A stretch of 64,000 bases of DNA from JACCTH01 sp963761985. GTDB taxonomy: Bacteria > Actinomycetota > Acidimicrobiia > Spongiisociales > ZC4RG35. Numbering within the stretch: the stretch's first letter is position 1; every line of letters starts with the position of its first letter. The notes below the pieces were generated by a model that worked only from the letters and a program-made list of their open reading frames with translations, was not told the origin of the DNA and ran no database searches. Made by a program: the position numbers and the translations under genes. The stretch is taken from positions 124,001 to 188,000 of the forward strand of contig CAVXIT010000010.1 of assembly GCA_963761985.1 (NCBI GenBank), read 5' to 3'. This document shows positions 36,713 through 45,243 of this stretch, one piece after another.

Positions 36713-37692
36713 GCGGCCACTCGTTCCACGGCTCGCAGCCGGGCCGAGCGAGCTCGCGGATTGTTCGCGACCTCGAGGGGATCGGGCTTGACGACGCCGC
36801 GGGTCAACGACCGGTATTGAGCCTCAGCTCCGCAGCCACAAACCGGCATCTCGGGGGGACACACACATCCGTTGGTCGCGTCCCGAAACAGATTCTTGAC
36901 GAGACGGTCTTCGAGGGAGTGATACGCGATCGTTATGCATCGCCCATTTAGCGCCAGCAGCTCGAGGGCCTGGCTAACCCCCGAGGTGATGGCTTCGAGC
37001 TCCTCGTTGACCGCCATCCGCAACGCCTGAAAAGTGCGACGCGCCGGATGAAGCCGACGACCGCGCGTGCCTGACCGAGGAACCGCTTGCTCGATGACCG
37101 CGGCCAGCTCTGTCGTAGTACGAAGCGGCCGCCGCGCGACAACGGCGGCCGCGATCCGGCGGGCGGCTGGCTCTTCCCCTAAACGGCGGAGCAAGGAAGC
37201 CAGCTCGGGTTCCGGGAGGCCGTTGACCAAGTCGGCCGCCGTTACCGGAGAACTGGGATCCATCCGCATGTCGAGAGGGCCCTCGAGTCGGTAGGAGAAA
37301 CCCCGGCCGGGCTCGTCGAAGTGATGGGAAGAGACGCCGAAGTCGAAGAGGACCCCAACAGGGGCCGTCACTCCTTCGGTGGCGAGGATCTCGCTTAAAT
37401 CAGCGAAATTCCCCGCCCGAACCTCCATCACTGCCTCGGTCCTCCTCAATTTGTCGTCACCTTGGCTGACACCCCGTTGGGCATCTCCTCGGGCGACCGC
37501 CTCGGGATCGCGGTCGATACCGATTAGCCGGTATCCGCTCCCGAGACGAGCAACCATTTCCCTCGCATGACCCCCTCCCCCGAAAGTGGCGTCCACCACC
37601 ACCCCGGGAGGAACCAAAGCCATGAGCTCGGTCACCGTTCCGGCCAATACCGGCCGGTGGTAGACCTGGCCCGACTCCTGGTCCTGGGTCAT
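36709..37692 (-). CDS. rsmH: 16S rRNA (cytosine1402-N4)-methyltransferase
   Basis: About 327 residues. HRPVLAGTVTELM, the SAM-binding DATFGGGGHARE, GVLFDFGVSSHHFDEPGRGFSY and SLEDRLVKNLFRD are the RsmH (MraW) signatures. A short Cys cluster (CVCPPEMPVCGCG) lies near the end, as in many members. ATG 37690-37692; the open frame to 37719 adds nine residues without support. Second gene of the division cluster. Confidence 0.94.
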   Translation of the reverse strand: MTQDQESGQVYHRPVLAGTVTELMALVPPGVVVDATFGGGGHAREMVARLGSGYRLIGIDRDPEAVARGDAQRGVSQGDDKLRRTEAVMEVRAGNFADLSEILATEGVTAPVGVLFDFGVSSHHFDEPGRGFSYRLEGPLDMRMDPSSPVTAADLVNGLPEPELASLLRRLGEEPAARRIAAAVVARRPLRTTTELAAVIEQAVPRSGTRGRRLHPARRTFQALRMAVNEELEAITSGVSQALELLALNGRCITIAYHSLEDRLVKNLFRDATNGCVCPPEMPVCGCGAEAQYRSLTRGVVKPDPLEVANNPRARSARLRAVERVAA

Positions 37693-37782
37693 GGCCAGCC
37701 CCCCGGGCGCTGGCACCAAAAGGAAGCGGGCGGAGTCAGGGGCCTTCCGTTTGGTAACCGGGGGGCTGGCGATGATCCAGGG

Positions 37783-38247
37783 CTAAGAGCCGTCCACCTC
37801 CTGACTGCTTTGTGGCTGATTGCCTTCGCTGGCGATTTCCTGCGCCAGTTCGACACGGGCAAGCTCGAGGTCCCTGGCAAACCTTTCTGGATTCCAGATC
37901 TCGGCGTGTTTGTGGGCGCCGGCAACCACCACCTCTGATCCGAGGCCGATGCCAGCCAGCGCGCGCAGCTCTTCGTTGATCACCACACGCCCGGCCTTGT
38001 CCACGCTTTGCTCGATGGCTGAATTTGAAAGGAGGCGGACCCGGCGCCGCACTGCCGCGGTCGAAGCCTTGGCCTCCTCGCGGTCGAGGTAAGCCGCGTA
38101 TTCGTGCGGGAGATTGATGGCGAGCTGGCCGTCGAGGGCAGGAGAGATGATGCAGGTGCCACTGCCTTCGAATTGTTTCCGCATCGTCGACGGGAGCACG
38201 ACCCGGCCCTTCTCGTCGATCGTGTGTATGTACTTCCCGGTGAACAT
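37783..38247 (-). CDS. mraZ: transcriptional regulator MraZ
   Basis: 154 residues with two SpoVT/AbrB half-domains, GKYIHTIDEKGRVVLP and EQSVDKAGRVVIN. It binds repeated TGGG-type boxes in its own promoter and controls the division cluster. Such boxes are visible upstream (38286-38310). ATG 38245-38247 gives the standard 'MF.G.Y.HT.D.KGR' start; a GTG six bases upstream is the alternative. A longer than usual acidic C-terminal tail (SEGNQPQSSQEVDGS) is present. Confidence 0.95.
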   Translation of the reverse strand: MFTGKYIHTIDEKGRVVLPSTMRKQFEGSGTCIISPALDGQLAINLPHEYAAYLDREEAKASTAAVRRRVRLLSNSAIEQSVDKAGRVVINEELRALAGIGLGSEVVVAGAHKHAEIWNPERFARDLELARVELAQEIASEGNQPQSSQEVDGS

Positions 38248-38285
38248 CTGCACGCGTCCCTCAACGCACTCTCTCCTCTAGTCGC

Positions 38286-38317
38286 GCCATCTTGCCCCAC
38301 TTTCCCCCACTTGTCAA
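38286..38317 (-). promoter_or_regulatory. mraZ promoter with overlapping MraZ operator repeats
   Basis: On the minus strand TTGACA (38312-38317) is a perfect -35 element, separated by 17 bp from CAAGAT (38289-38294), a fair -10. Between and across them lie TGGGGG, TGGGGC and TGGCGC repeats with a 10-bp period (38286-38310), matching the TGGG-N5/6 direct repeats known for MraZ operators. Binding would cover the promoter, so MraZ likely represses its own operon. Confidence 0.75.
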
Positions 38318-38345
38318 TCATTTCCTCCCCCAAAGGAGGAAATGA
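38318..38345. repeat. perfect hairpin in the mraZ/HNH divergent region
   Basis: TCATTTCCTCC and its complement GGAGGAAATGA form an 11-bp stem with a 6-nt loop. It abuts the mraZ -35 element, so it is not a terminator for a known gene. Confidence 0.7.
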
Positions 38346-38379
38346 TTGGCGGGCCGGGCCCCGAAGGGGAATGCACCGC

Positions 38380-38590
38380 CGTTTCTCCCCCCGAGGGGGG
38401 AGTGTCCGAACGAAGTGAGGACGTAGGGGGCGTTTTCTCAGACGCGAGAGAGGTAGCTCCTTGCACCGGACTTCGAAGAGGAACAACCTCTGGCACGTCA
38501 ACAGAACGCCCCCCTCGTCTGCCGCCTACGTCGGCATCCACTCCCCCCTCCGGGGGGAGAAACGAGAACTCACCTCCGGGGGAGAAACGG
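38380..38590. repeat. inverted-repeat element, MITE-like or structured RNA
   Basis: Arms at 38380-38404 and 38539-38564 are inverted copies of each other (25 and 26 nt, one indel), and each arm is itself a C6/G6 hairpin. Inside, AGGGGGCGTT (38425-38434) can pair with AACGCCCCCCT (38505-38515) and CGTAG (38422-38426) with CTACG (38526-38530). A shorter third copy of the arm lies at 38569-38590. No open frame of note. This is the only intergenic stretch over 300 bases in the window (38254-38615). Confidence 0.7.
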
Positions 38591-38600
38591 GTTGACGCGT

Positions 38601-38606
38601 TATTCT
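38601..38606 (+). promoter_or_regulatory. putative -10 element of a leaderless promoter
   Basis: TATTCT, 9 nt before ATG 38616 of the HNH gene. No Shine-Dalgarno sequence lies in between. Confidence 0.5.
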
Positions 38607-38615
38607 TTTGTCGGC

Positions 38616-39113
38616 ATGGTTGCCTCGTTGATTCTCAACGCCAGCTTCGAGCCGTTGTCAGTGGTTTCGAGCCGACGGGCGGTCGTTCTGGTCGCGCGTG
38701 GGCGGGCCCACGTGATGGCCGAGCGAGACGAGGTTTGGCACTCGGAGAACCTGGACATCCGCGTACCTTCTGTGATCAAGCTGACCAGCTACGTCAGAGT
38801 GCCGTACGAACGAACAGTTCCGGTTAGCCGGCGCGCCGTTTTCGGGCGTGACCAGCACTCGTGCCAATACTGCGGTGGCCCGGCCGAGAACATCGATCAC
38901 GTCCTGCCCCGCTCCAAGGGCGGACTCCATGCGTGGGAGAACGTTGTGGCGTGCTGCCGCCGATGCAATCTGCGCAAGGGCGATCGCCTTCTTTCCGAGG
39001 TGGGGCTGACATTGGCCCGCCGGCCCACGGTTCCTCACCGCTACACCTGGATTTACGCCAGCGCCGGGCACTCATTCGACCCGTCCTGGCAGCCCTACCT
39101 GCTGACCGCTTAG
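38616..39113 (+). CDS. HNH endonuclease-family protein
   Basis: 165 residues. MVASLILNASFEPLSVVSSRRAVVLV is typical of a conserved actinobacterial HNH family. The zinc/HNH core is CQYCGGPAENIDHVLPRSKGG ... CCRRCNLRKGDR, with the D-H pair and two CxxC knuckles. This family is widespread and chromosomal; a defence or repair role is unproven. The ATG follows a -10 hexamer; the longer open frame begins inside the repeat element. Divergent from mraZ. Confidence 0.85.
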   Translation: MVASLILNASFEPLSVVSSRRAVVLVARGRAHVMAERDEVWHSENLDIRVPSVIKLTSYVRVPYERTVPVSRRAVFGRDQHSCQYCGGPAENIDHVLPRSKGGLHAWENVVACCRRCNLRKGDRLLSEVGLTLARRPTVPHRYTWIYASAGHSFDPSWQPYLLTA

Positions 39114-39643
39114 CTGAGGGCAGCCGCCACGGCGCGGTCGAGAGCATCCGCCCAGCCACTCGTCACCACAGCCGCGCCGGCATTGACTTTCTCATCCCCG
39201 ATCGACGCGAGGACGGTGAGGATTCGCCATTCGCCGATTTGATCCAATCCGATCCACATCACCTCGACCTCACCGGTGCCGGTGAGTTGAGCCCGCGCTT
39301 TGCCAACGGCCCGGGCAGCGGCCAGGGGCGTGGCGTCGACCAGCGTGACGACGGCATCGCCTTCCCCTTTGACCTCGATGCGCAGAAGCTGGCCGGCTTC
39401 CTCGATCTCGGTAACCAGTTCATCGGCAGCGAATATCCGTGAGGGGCCAGGGGAAACCGTTTGCGGAGCTTTGAGGCCGTAGGTGACGAGCATGGCCCGG
39501 ATGCGGTCGAGGATCGTGGCCTCATCCGCTCCCTCTGCCAACGTGACTCTGATCCCGGTCAGGCCCGTGTCACCGAGTTCCAGTTGGATCGATGACACAC
39601 CTTGAATCGCCTCCAGCCGTTGGCGCAGCCCGGTGACGGTCAT
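39110..39643 (-). CDS. conserved protein of unknown function
   Basis: 177 residues, soluble. The N terminus (TVTGLRQRLEAIQGVSSIQLEL ... GIRVTLAEGADEATILDRIRAMLVTYGL) resembles a small ferredoxin-like alpha/beta fold that senses or binds; the C-terminal half (LLRIEVKGEGDAVVTLVDATPLAAARAVGKA) looks like a second alpha/beta repeat. No catalytic motif recognised. ATGA overlap with the preceding 80-residue gene and convergent with the HNH gene by 4 bp. Confidence 0.65.
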   Translation of the reverse strand: MTVTGLRQRLEAIQGVSSIQLELGDTGLTGIRVTLAEGADEATILDRIRAMLVTYGLKAPQTVSPGPSRIFAADELVTEIEEAGQLLRIEVKGEGDAVVTLVDATPLAAARAVGKARAQLTGTGEVEVMWIGLDQIGEWRILTVLASIGDEKVNAGAAVVTSGWADALDRAVAAALS

Positions 39644-39882
39644 TCAGCCACCCCCTGCCGATATTGCTCCACTCTCCATCGCCACTCCGCGAATCCGACT
39701 AGATCCGACCATGTCGGTCGGGCAGTCTGAGCACCATAAGCCGTGTACATCCGCCACTGGAAATACTTACGATCAGGGACGGGGAGGAAGGGTGTCTTGG
39801 TCCACCACCGATGGCGACGGAACGACATGAACGCCGCGACAAGATGAATGAACGCCGTGAGGGTTGCCCGCCCCGATCCCAC
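39640..39882 (-). CDS. small tryptophan/tyrosine-rich protein of unknown function
   Basis: 80 residues with RRHRWWTKTPFLPVPDRKYFQWRMYTAYG, rich in aromatic and basic residues, a pattern I have seen in short actinobacterial proteins but cannot name. GTG start at 39880-39882, ATGA overlap with the downstream 177-residue gene, so the pair is likely translated together. The overlap and its aromatic composition favour a real gene. Confidence 0.55.
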   Translation of the reverse strand: MGSGRATLTAFIHLVAAFMSFRRHRWWTKTPFLPVPDRKYFQWRMYTAYGAQTARPTWSDLVGFAEWRWRVEQYRQGVAE

Positions 39883-40055
39883 CTGCAGTCTCCTTCTAAG
39901 ACCCGCCCCGCAATATGGTGTTTCACACTACCCCCGGCCTACCTACCCCCCAAGGGACTAACTGCGACATGCACGAAAGGGACCAGACATGACCATCAGC
40001 CAAGTGTGTCAAGAAATGTCACGAGCCCCACAATCTGTTTCTCAGGAAAGTCGTA

Positions 40056-41026
40056 ATGACAGCAGTCGATAGGCAGGACGTTTCCCGGTTCGCCGATCGC
40101 TTCGCCGGCATTGCCGACAACATCGAAAGGGTCATCCAGGGCAAGCGCTCCCCGATCGAACAAGTACTCACCTGCCTGATCGCTGAGGGGCACGTGTTGA
40201 TCGAGGACGTGCCCGGCGTCGGCAAGACTCTGCTCGCCAAGTCGCTCGCCCGCTCCATCGATTGCGAGTTCAACCGAATTCAATTCACTCCGGACCTACT
40301 TCCTTCGGATGTAACCGGCGTCTCGATTTGGGATCGTCAGCAGTCCGCTTTCGTCTTCAAGCCGGGGGCGATCTTCGCCAACATCGTCGTTGGCGACGAG
40401 ATCAACCGGGCCAGCCCCAAGACCCAAGCCGCACTCCTCGAAGCGATGGAGGAGCGTCAAGTAACGACGGACGGCAAAACCAAGATCCTGCCAGAGCCAT
40501 TCATGGTGGTGGCGACTCAGAATCCCATCGAGCACGAAGGCACCTACCCGTTACCCGAGGCCCAGCTCGACCGATTCATGATGCGCGTCTCGGTGGGATA
40601 CCCGTCGCGAGACAAAGAATTGGAAATGCTCGAGACCCACAGTCTCCACTCGACCTTCGATGTCCTCGAACCGGTGGTGAGTGCCCGGGAGATAGCCGCC
40701 ATGGTTGAGATCGCGCGTCGCGTCGAAGTGGTTCCGGCCGTTCGCAGTTACATCATCGACATCGTCGAAGGCACCCGCCGGCACCCAGAAGTCTTGCTCG
40801 GGGCTAGCCCGCGCTCGGCGCTGTACCTGCAGAAAGCCTCGCGCGCCGGGCTGCCTCAGACGGCCGCGATTACGTGACGCCAGATGACGTCAAAACTTTG
40901 ACGGGACCGGTCCTCGAACACCGGCTTGCCTTTCGTCCCGAAGCGCAAATGCGCGGCGTGACCAGCGGCGAACTGCTCGCGTCGGTAGTCGGAAGCACCC
41001 GCATCCCGATTCACCGAACGAGTTAG
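40056..41026 (+). CDS. MoxR-type AAA+ ATPase, interrupted by a one-base frameshift
   Basis: AAA+ ATPase of the MoxR group, chaperone-like, usually paired with DUF58/VWA proteins. Walker A GVGKT (54-58); Walker B VVGDEINRASPKTQAALLEAM; sensor region ATQNPIEHEGTYPLPEAQLDRFMM. At about 40845-40855 the frame ends in a premature stop (40877); the next frame supplies AASDGRDYVTPDDVK, LEHRLAFRPEAQ and a TAG at 41026, the normal lid domain. One missing G in GCCGGGCTGCC explains it. A Shine-Dalgarno AGGAAAG lies before the ATG. First gene of an operon with DUF58 and a transglutaminase. Confidence 0.85.
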
Positions 41027-41028
41027 GC

Positions 41029-41062
41029 GTGACGGCCCAACCGTGACGGCCCAATTTTGACG
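41029..41062. repeat. 14-bp tandem repeat at the MoxR-DUF58 junction
   Basis: GTGACGGCCCAA at 41029-41040 and exactly again at 41043-41054, with a third partial copy (TTTGACGGC) at 41056-41064. Each copy begins with a potential start codon, but only the third TTG is open into DUF58. Confidence 0.75.
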
Positions 41063-42259
41063 GCGCGCGGCGGCCAGGTCGTCGGAGGGGGACTTGCCTT
41101 CTTGTTGGCATGGGTGATCCTCGGCGAGGTCGAGCTCCTGGCCGCTGCCACCGCCATGCTGGTCGCAGTCGTTGTTGCCCTCGCTATCACTCGACTGACC
41201 CGCCCGCGGATCGAAGTAACGCGCTGGCTCGAGCCCACCACAGTGCATGAAGGCGACCGGGCTTCCGTGAATCTGGCGATCGTCAACGAGCGTCGGGCTC
41301 CGGCCTTCGCAGTATCGGTTGACGATGGGGTCTCGGGCCTCGGCTCGGCGAAGTTCCAGATCGGAATGCTTCCCGGAAACGGGATCGCCACCGCGACCTA
41401 TCACATCGCCTGTCGCAGCCGGGGCGTATACACAGTGGGTCCCGCCACCGTTACGGTGAGCGATCCGTTCGGGATTGCCTCCAGCAGCCGTGTCTCAACG
41501 ATCAGCGATCGCCTCATCGTCTATCCGGCGATCGAAGCCTTGAGCGGCTTTCCCGCCGTGCGCGGACGTGACCCGGCGATGTCCGCCAGCCGACCCGAGT
41601 TCAGCCGCCGGGGAGGCGAGGACTTCTACACCCTTCGCTCCTACCAGGAAGGCGATGACTTGCGGCGGGTGCATTGGGCTTCGTCGGCCAAGCTCGACGA
41701 GCTGATGATCCGCCAGATGGAAACGCCGTGGCAATCGCGCGCCCTCGTTTTCTTCGATGTCAGAAGAAAGAGTTACGAGAACCCCGAAGCCTTTGAACGC
41801 GCTGTACGCGGAACGGCCTCGGTTGCCATGCATCTTGGCAGCGGTTTTGCCGGCGATCTTTGGCTCGGAGCCGGCCTCATCGATCTCGCGGCGCCGGGGA
41901 CGGCGTTCGAAGAGCTTGCCGTGGTGCAACCGGTGCCGGCCATCGATCTGCGGGCAGTCGCAGCCCGGATCCGCCGCCAGAGCCGGGGCGGGGCGCTGAT
42001 CCTCATCACCGGAACCCCCGACGAAGAGACGCTCGCGGTGATCCGACTGCTGTCCCAGCAATATCGGACCGGGGTAGTACTGGCGGCGACGGACCGACCG
42101 GGCCCGATTCTTTCCGGGATCCAACAACTCTCGATCAAGACCGTCATCGCCGGCAGCGGACAGAAGTGGGCGCCTGCCTGGAGCCAGAGCATGGGCCGGA
42201 CACTCACCCGAACCCCAATTGGCCAAACTCAGGGCGCCCAAGTCCCGAGCAGCACATGA
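41057..42259 (+). CDS. DUF58 domain protein (vWA-like, membrane-anchored)
   Basis: 400 residues. Two hydrophobic segments at the N terminus (about 9-45), then an Ig-like part and the DUF58 block RRGGEDFYTLRSYQEGDDLRRVHWASSAKLDELMIRQ. Typical middle gene of MoxR-DUF58-transglutaminase operons, where the ATPase is thought to remodel or assemble envelope proteins. TTG start at 41057, inside the third unit of a 14-bp repeat. ATGA overlap with the downstream gene. Confidence 0.87.
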   Translation: MTARGGQVVGGGLAFLLAWVILGEVELLAAATAMLVAVVVALAITRLTRPRIEVTRWLEPTTVHEGDRASVNLAIVNERRAPAFAVSVDDGVSGLGSAKFQIGMLPGNGIATATYHIACRSRGVYTVGPATVTVSDPFGIASSSRVSTISDRLIVYPAIEALSGFPAVRGRDPAMSASRPEFSRRGGEDFYTLRSYQEGDDLRRVHWASSAKLDELMIRQMETPWQSRALVFFDVRRKSYENPEAFERAVRGTASVAMHLGSGFAGDLWLGAGLIDLAAPGTAFEELAVVQPVPAIDLRAVAARIRRQSRGGALILITGTPDEETLAVIRLLSQQYRTGVVLAATDRPGPILSGIQQLSIKTVIAGSGQKWAPAWSQSMGRTLTRTPIGQTQGAQVPSST

Positions 42260-44653
42260 CCACAGCATCCCGACTCGGGTTCCTGGCCGCTTTGGCAGCC
42301 ATCGGCCTCGCTGTCAGCAGGGTGCTCGCGTTGGTCGATTCCAATCCAGAGGAGCCATCGGTGGCCGCAATCCTGTTCGTGGCGATGCTGATCGGGGCCG
42401 GAATCGCAGCCGCCGGGCGGGCAGCTCGCCTTGGTTGGCCGACCCAAACCATCGCCGTCTTGCTGGGAGCGGGTCTCGCTTTTGCCCGACTGGCGGCTCC
42501 GACGAGCCTCGCCGGAGGACTTATCCCCACGACTGCCACTCCAGCGGCTGTTGGGGCCGAGCTCCAGATCGCGTTCGAGCTGATCAGGTTCGGGGCCGCA
42601 CCGGTGGTCGCGTCGCCCGGCCTGGTCGGAGTGCTGGCCGTGGTTTTCGTTGTGTTGGCGGCCCTTCTGGTGAATGGGATCGGCTCGTCGCGGCCTCTTC
42701 TCGCCACCGTTCCCAGCCTCGCCTTCTACCTTCTTTGCCGCGACCCTCGACCGCCGCCCTCCCAGCTGGTGGACTCCCACTGCCCTCGTCATTGTGGGCG
42801 CCGTGGCCTTCCTGGCCGCCGGCCTGCGGTCGCGCGGCGGTCGGACCCGGCTTCGTTCGACCGGTCGACCTCTCCCCACCCACAACTGGTCGATCGCCTT
42901 CGCTGTGGTCGCGTTGGTGGCGGCCGCCGGAACTTTGAGCGTCGCTCGCTGGGCAGCGGCCATCCCCGAGTCAGGGCTCGTCGCCTGGCGCAATCCAACC
43001 GGGTTCGGCGGTGGGCTCTTCGCCGGCTTCTCTTACAACCTCTTCACCTCGATGCAACAGGACCTCGCCGAGGAGAGCCCCGTGATTCTCTTTGTCGCCC
43101 GGGTCTCGGAATCGGCTCCCCCCAACAGCGAGCTCTACTGGAAGTTGATCACCCTCGACACCTTCGATGGCAACTATTGGCTTCCTGCGCCCTTCGACAG
43201 CAAGCGACCGACCTCACCGAGCGATTGGGAGGCGCCCGATCTCGCCTATACCGGCGACACCGTGGCCGTCGAGGCAGTGGTACGTATCGAGGCCCTGCGC
43301 CAGAACTATCTGCCGGTGCTCTACTCGCCTCGCGGTCTGGCCACTGAAGATCGTCTGCTCGGCCAGAGCTATCGGAGCCGCGAGGACGGGTCAGTGAAGT
43401 TCGATGCCCGCTCCCAGCAAGGGCTCATCTATTCGGTGACATCTCAAATCCCGATCCCGAACTTCTCGATCCTGGCGAGCGACGGCGACGAACTCTCGCC
43501 CATGTTCGAGAATGCCCAAGCGGAAGGACTGTTCACTCTTCCCGCCCTTCAGGTGGCCAAACCCGCCCTTTCCTCACGCCTGGACTCGGTGTACACCCAG
43601 CTGCCGGACGACTTTTCCGATGTCATCGGGGGACTCGCCCGTCAGATCACCGCGGAGACGACGACCGACTTCGAGTCAGGGCTGGTTCTCGAGGAGTTCT
43701 TCAGATCGAACGGCTCTTTTGTCTACGACGCGTCGGCGTCGAGCGGGCACTCCGCCCTCGATCTCGAGGAGTGGCTGCTCGATCCCGCGAGCCGCAACTA
43801 CCGGCGGGGGTACTGCGAGCAGTTCGCGTCGGCGATGGCGCTTATGGCGCGGGTACTGGGCATCCCCGCGCGAGTGGTATTGGGCTTCTCCCCCGGCACC
43901 GTTCAACAACAGGCTGACGGGGCCGAGATCATCGTGGTTCGCGCCCGCAACGCCCATGCCTGGGTGGAGTTATTCATGGCTGGCCAGGGTTGGATTCGGT
44001 TCGACCCGACGCCTCGCGCCGACGGCAGCAACCCGGCAACGACCGGCGCACTCGGCTTTGATCCAGTCGGCTTCCTCCCGGAACCCGCTGACCCCACCCA
44101 GGCGTCGGGCGTCGTGCCGGGATCGATCGAAGGCATCGACCGCAGGTTTCTCGAAGAAGGTGCCGACCCCACATTGGGAAGCCCCTTGGGCGCATCGCCG
44201 ACGTCGCAGGGGCCATGGATGTTGCTCGCCGGCACCGTGCTGTTGCTCGCGTTGGTACCGGCGGTAAAAATCGCGCGACGCGCCCTGCGCGTGCGTCGAT
44301 TGCAGCAAGGTGACCTCGTGGCCGGTTGGAGCGAGCTGACCGATCGATTGCGCGACCTCGGGTCGGGTCCATGGCCGTCACTGACCCCGAACGAAGTGGC
44401 CGCGAAGGTCGATCCCGGGATCCTCCCTCTCGCCGAACGAGTCACCGCAGCCGTCTACGGGCATCGCCATTTCCCTGATGGGCGATCAGCGCTGCGCGCG
44501 GCGGAGAGTTCCCTACGCCGTCGCTATTCACCAGGTCGCTGGTGGCTTAGTTGGTTTCGTCCCGAGACCCTGCTCAGCGGGTTGACGCCACTTGCTCGTC
44601 GCTGGACGCAAGTTCGTCAGCTACGTCGGTCTCAACCCTCCGCAGAAAGTTGA
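42256..44653 (+). CDS. transglutaminase-like membrane protein (TgpA type), frameshifted
   Basis: Starts ATG 42256 (ATGA overlap with DUF58) with several helices. Near 42731 the frame breaks: FrameA reads PSLAFYLLCRD, while the next frame gives FFAATLDRRPPSWWTPTALVIVGAVAFL, the expected next helix, and continues to 44653. One surplus C in TACCTT restores it to about 798 residues. The extracytoplasmic transglutaminase domain has GYCEQFASAM (catalytic Cys, codon 43814-43816), NAHAWVEL (His) and FDPTPR (Asp). A last helix (MLLAGTVLLLALVPAV) and a cytoplasmic C-terminal domain follow. Likely acts on envelope proteins or peptidoglycan peptides. Ends 80 bp inside the convergent merR gene. Confidence 0.84.
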
Positions 44654-45089
44654 GAAACTGGTCGCGATCGAGCTCGAAGCGGGTGACGTCTTCCTCCACT
44701 TCCCGGGCGATCTGATCGATCTCGGCGAAAAAGGCCAACTGACCCTCCCGAAGGGCGTCGAGGACTTCGCCGTCTTGGGAACTGATGTCGAAAATCGTTA
44801 CCCCGTTGGTCACCAAGGTGCTGTCGCTGAGGTGGGAGTCCATGTCGCCGCGCCGGCGGAGATACTCCCAGGCCCGACGCACCCGTTGCAGCGACATGCC
44901 GTTGTCGATCAACGAGCGCACGACTCGCAGAGCGACTAAATCTCGAAAGGAGTAGAGCCTCCGGACTCCTGGTCTTCCTCCTGTACTTTGCACGCTGGGC
45001 TTTACCAGCGACATCCGATCCCAATAACGCAATTGATGTGGTGTGCAGTTGGTCAGCCTGCACGTCTGTTCCGCCGTATAACCCTGCAA
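44574..45089 (-). CDS. MerR-family transcriptional regulator
   Basis: 171 residues. Winged-helix DNA-binding domain: YTAEQTCRLTNCTPHQLRYWDRMSLVKPS and RLYSFRDLVALRVVRSLIDNGMSLQRVRRAW. The rest is a helical dimerisation/effector region with few cysteines, so not a metal sensor of the classic type; it resembles the mycobacterial MerR homologues of unknown ligand (Rv1828 class). TTG at 45087-45089 is preferred because GGAGGAGAGG lies 5 nt upstream; a TTG at 45107 would put that sequence inside the gene. Target unknown, perhaps its own promoter. Confidence 0.8.
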   Translation of the reverse strand: MQGYTAEQTCRLTNCTPHQLRYWDRMSLVKPSVQSTGGRPGVRRLYSFRDLVALRVVRSLIDNGMSLQRVRRAWEYLRRRGDMDSHLSDSTLVTNGVTIFDISSQDGEVLDALREGQLAFFAEIDQIAREVEEDVTRFELDRDQFLNFLRRVETDVADELASSDEQVASTR

Positions 45090-45094
45090 CCGAA

Positions 45095-45104
45095 CCTCTC
45101 CTCC
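45095..45104 (-). promoter_or_regulatory. strong Shine-Dalgarno of the MerR gene
   Basis: GGAGGAGAGG on the minus strand, 5 nt before the TTG at 45089. It decides the start of the MerR gene; few other genes here have such a strong site. Confidence 0.7.
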
Positions 45105-45243
45105 CAAACATTTCGCCGATCACCTGACTCGCCAGCGACTGCGCAGGTCGCGACACGATCGGTGATGTCCCTCCAAATGCTGTCCCGCCGTCCCTCTTCA
45201 TTCTTTTTGGCGTCGACGGGGGCGCCACTGTAGTCGCGTCGTC

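Noticed and set aside
38318..38345. Hairpin as a transcription terminator
   Set aside because: Both neighbours are divergent, so no gene ends there and no T-run follows.
38616..39113. HNH protein as part of a restriction or defence island
   Set aside because: No methyltransferase, helicase or mobile gene adjacent; the family is a common chromosomal actinobacterial protein.
41860..43347. Long frame over DUF58 and the transglutaminase
   Set aside because: Only its part from 42256 to about 42731 is genuine coding; the rest is a shadow before and after the frameshift.
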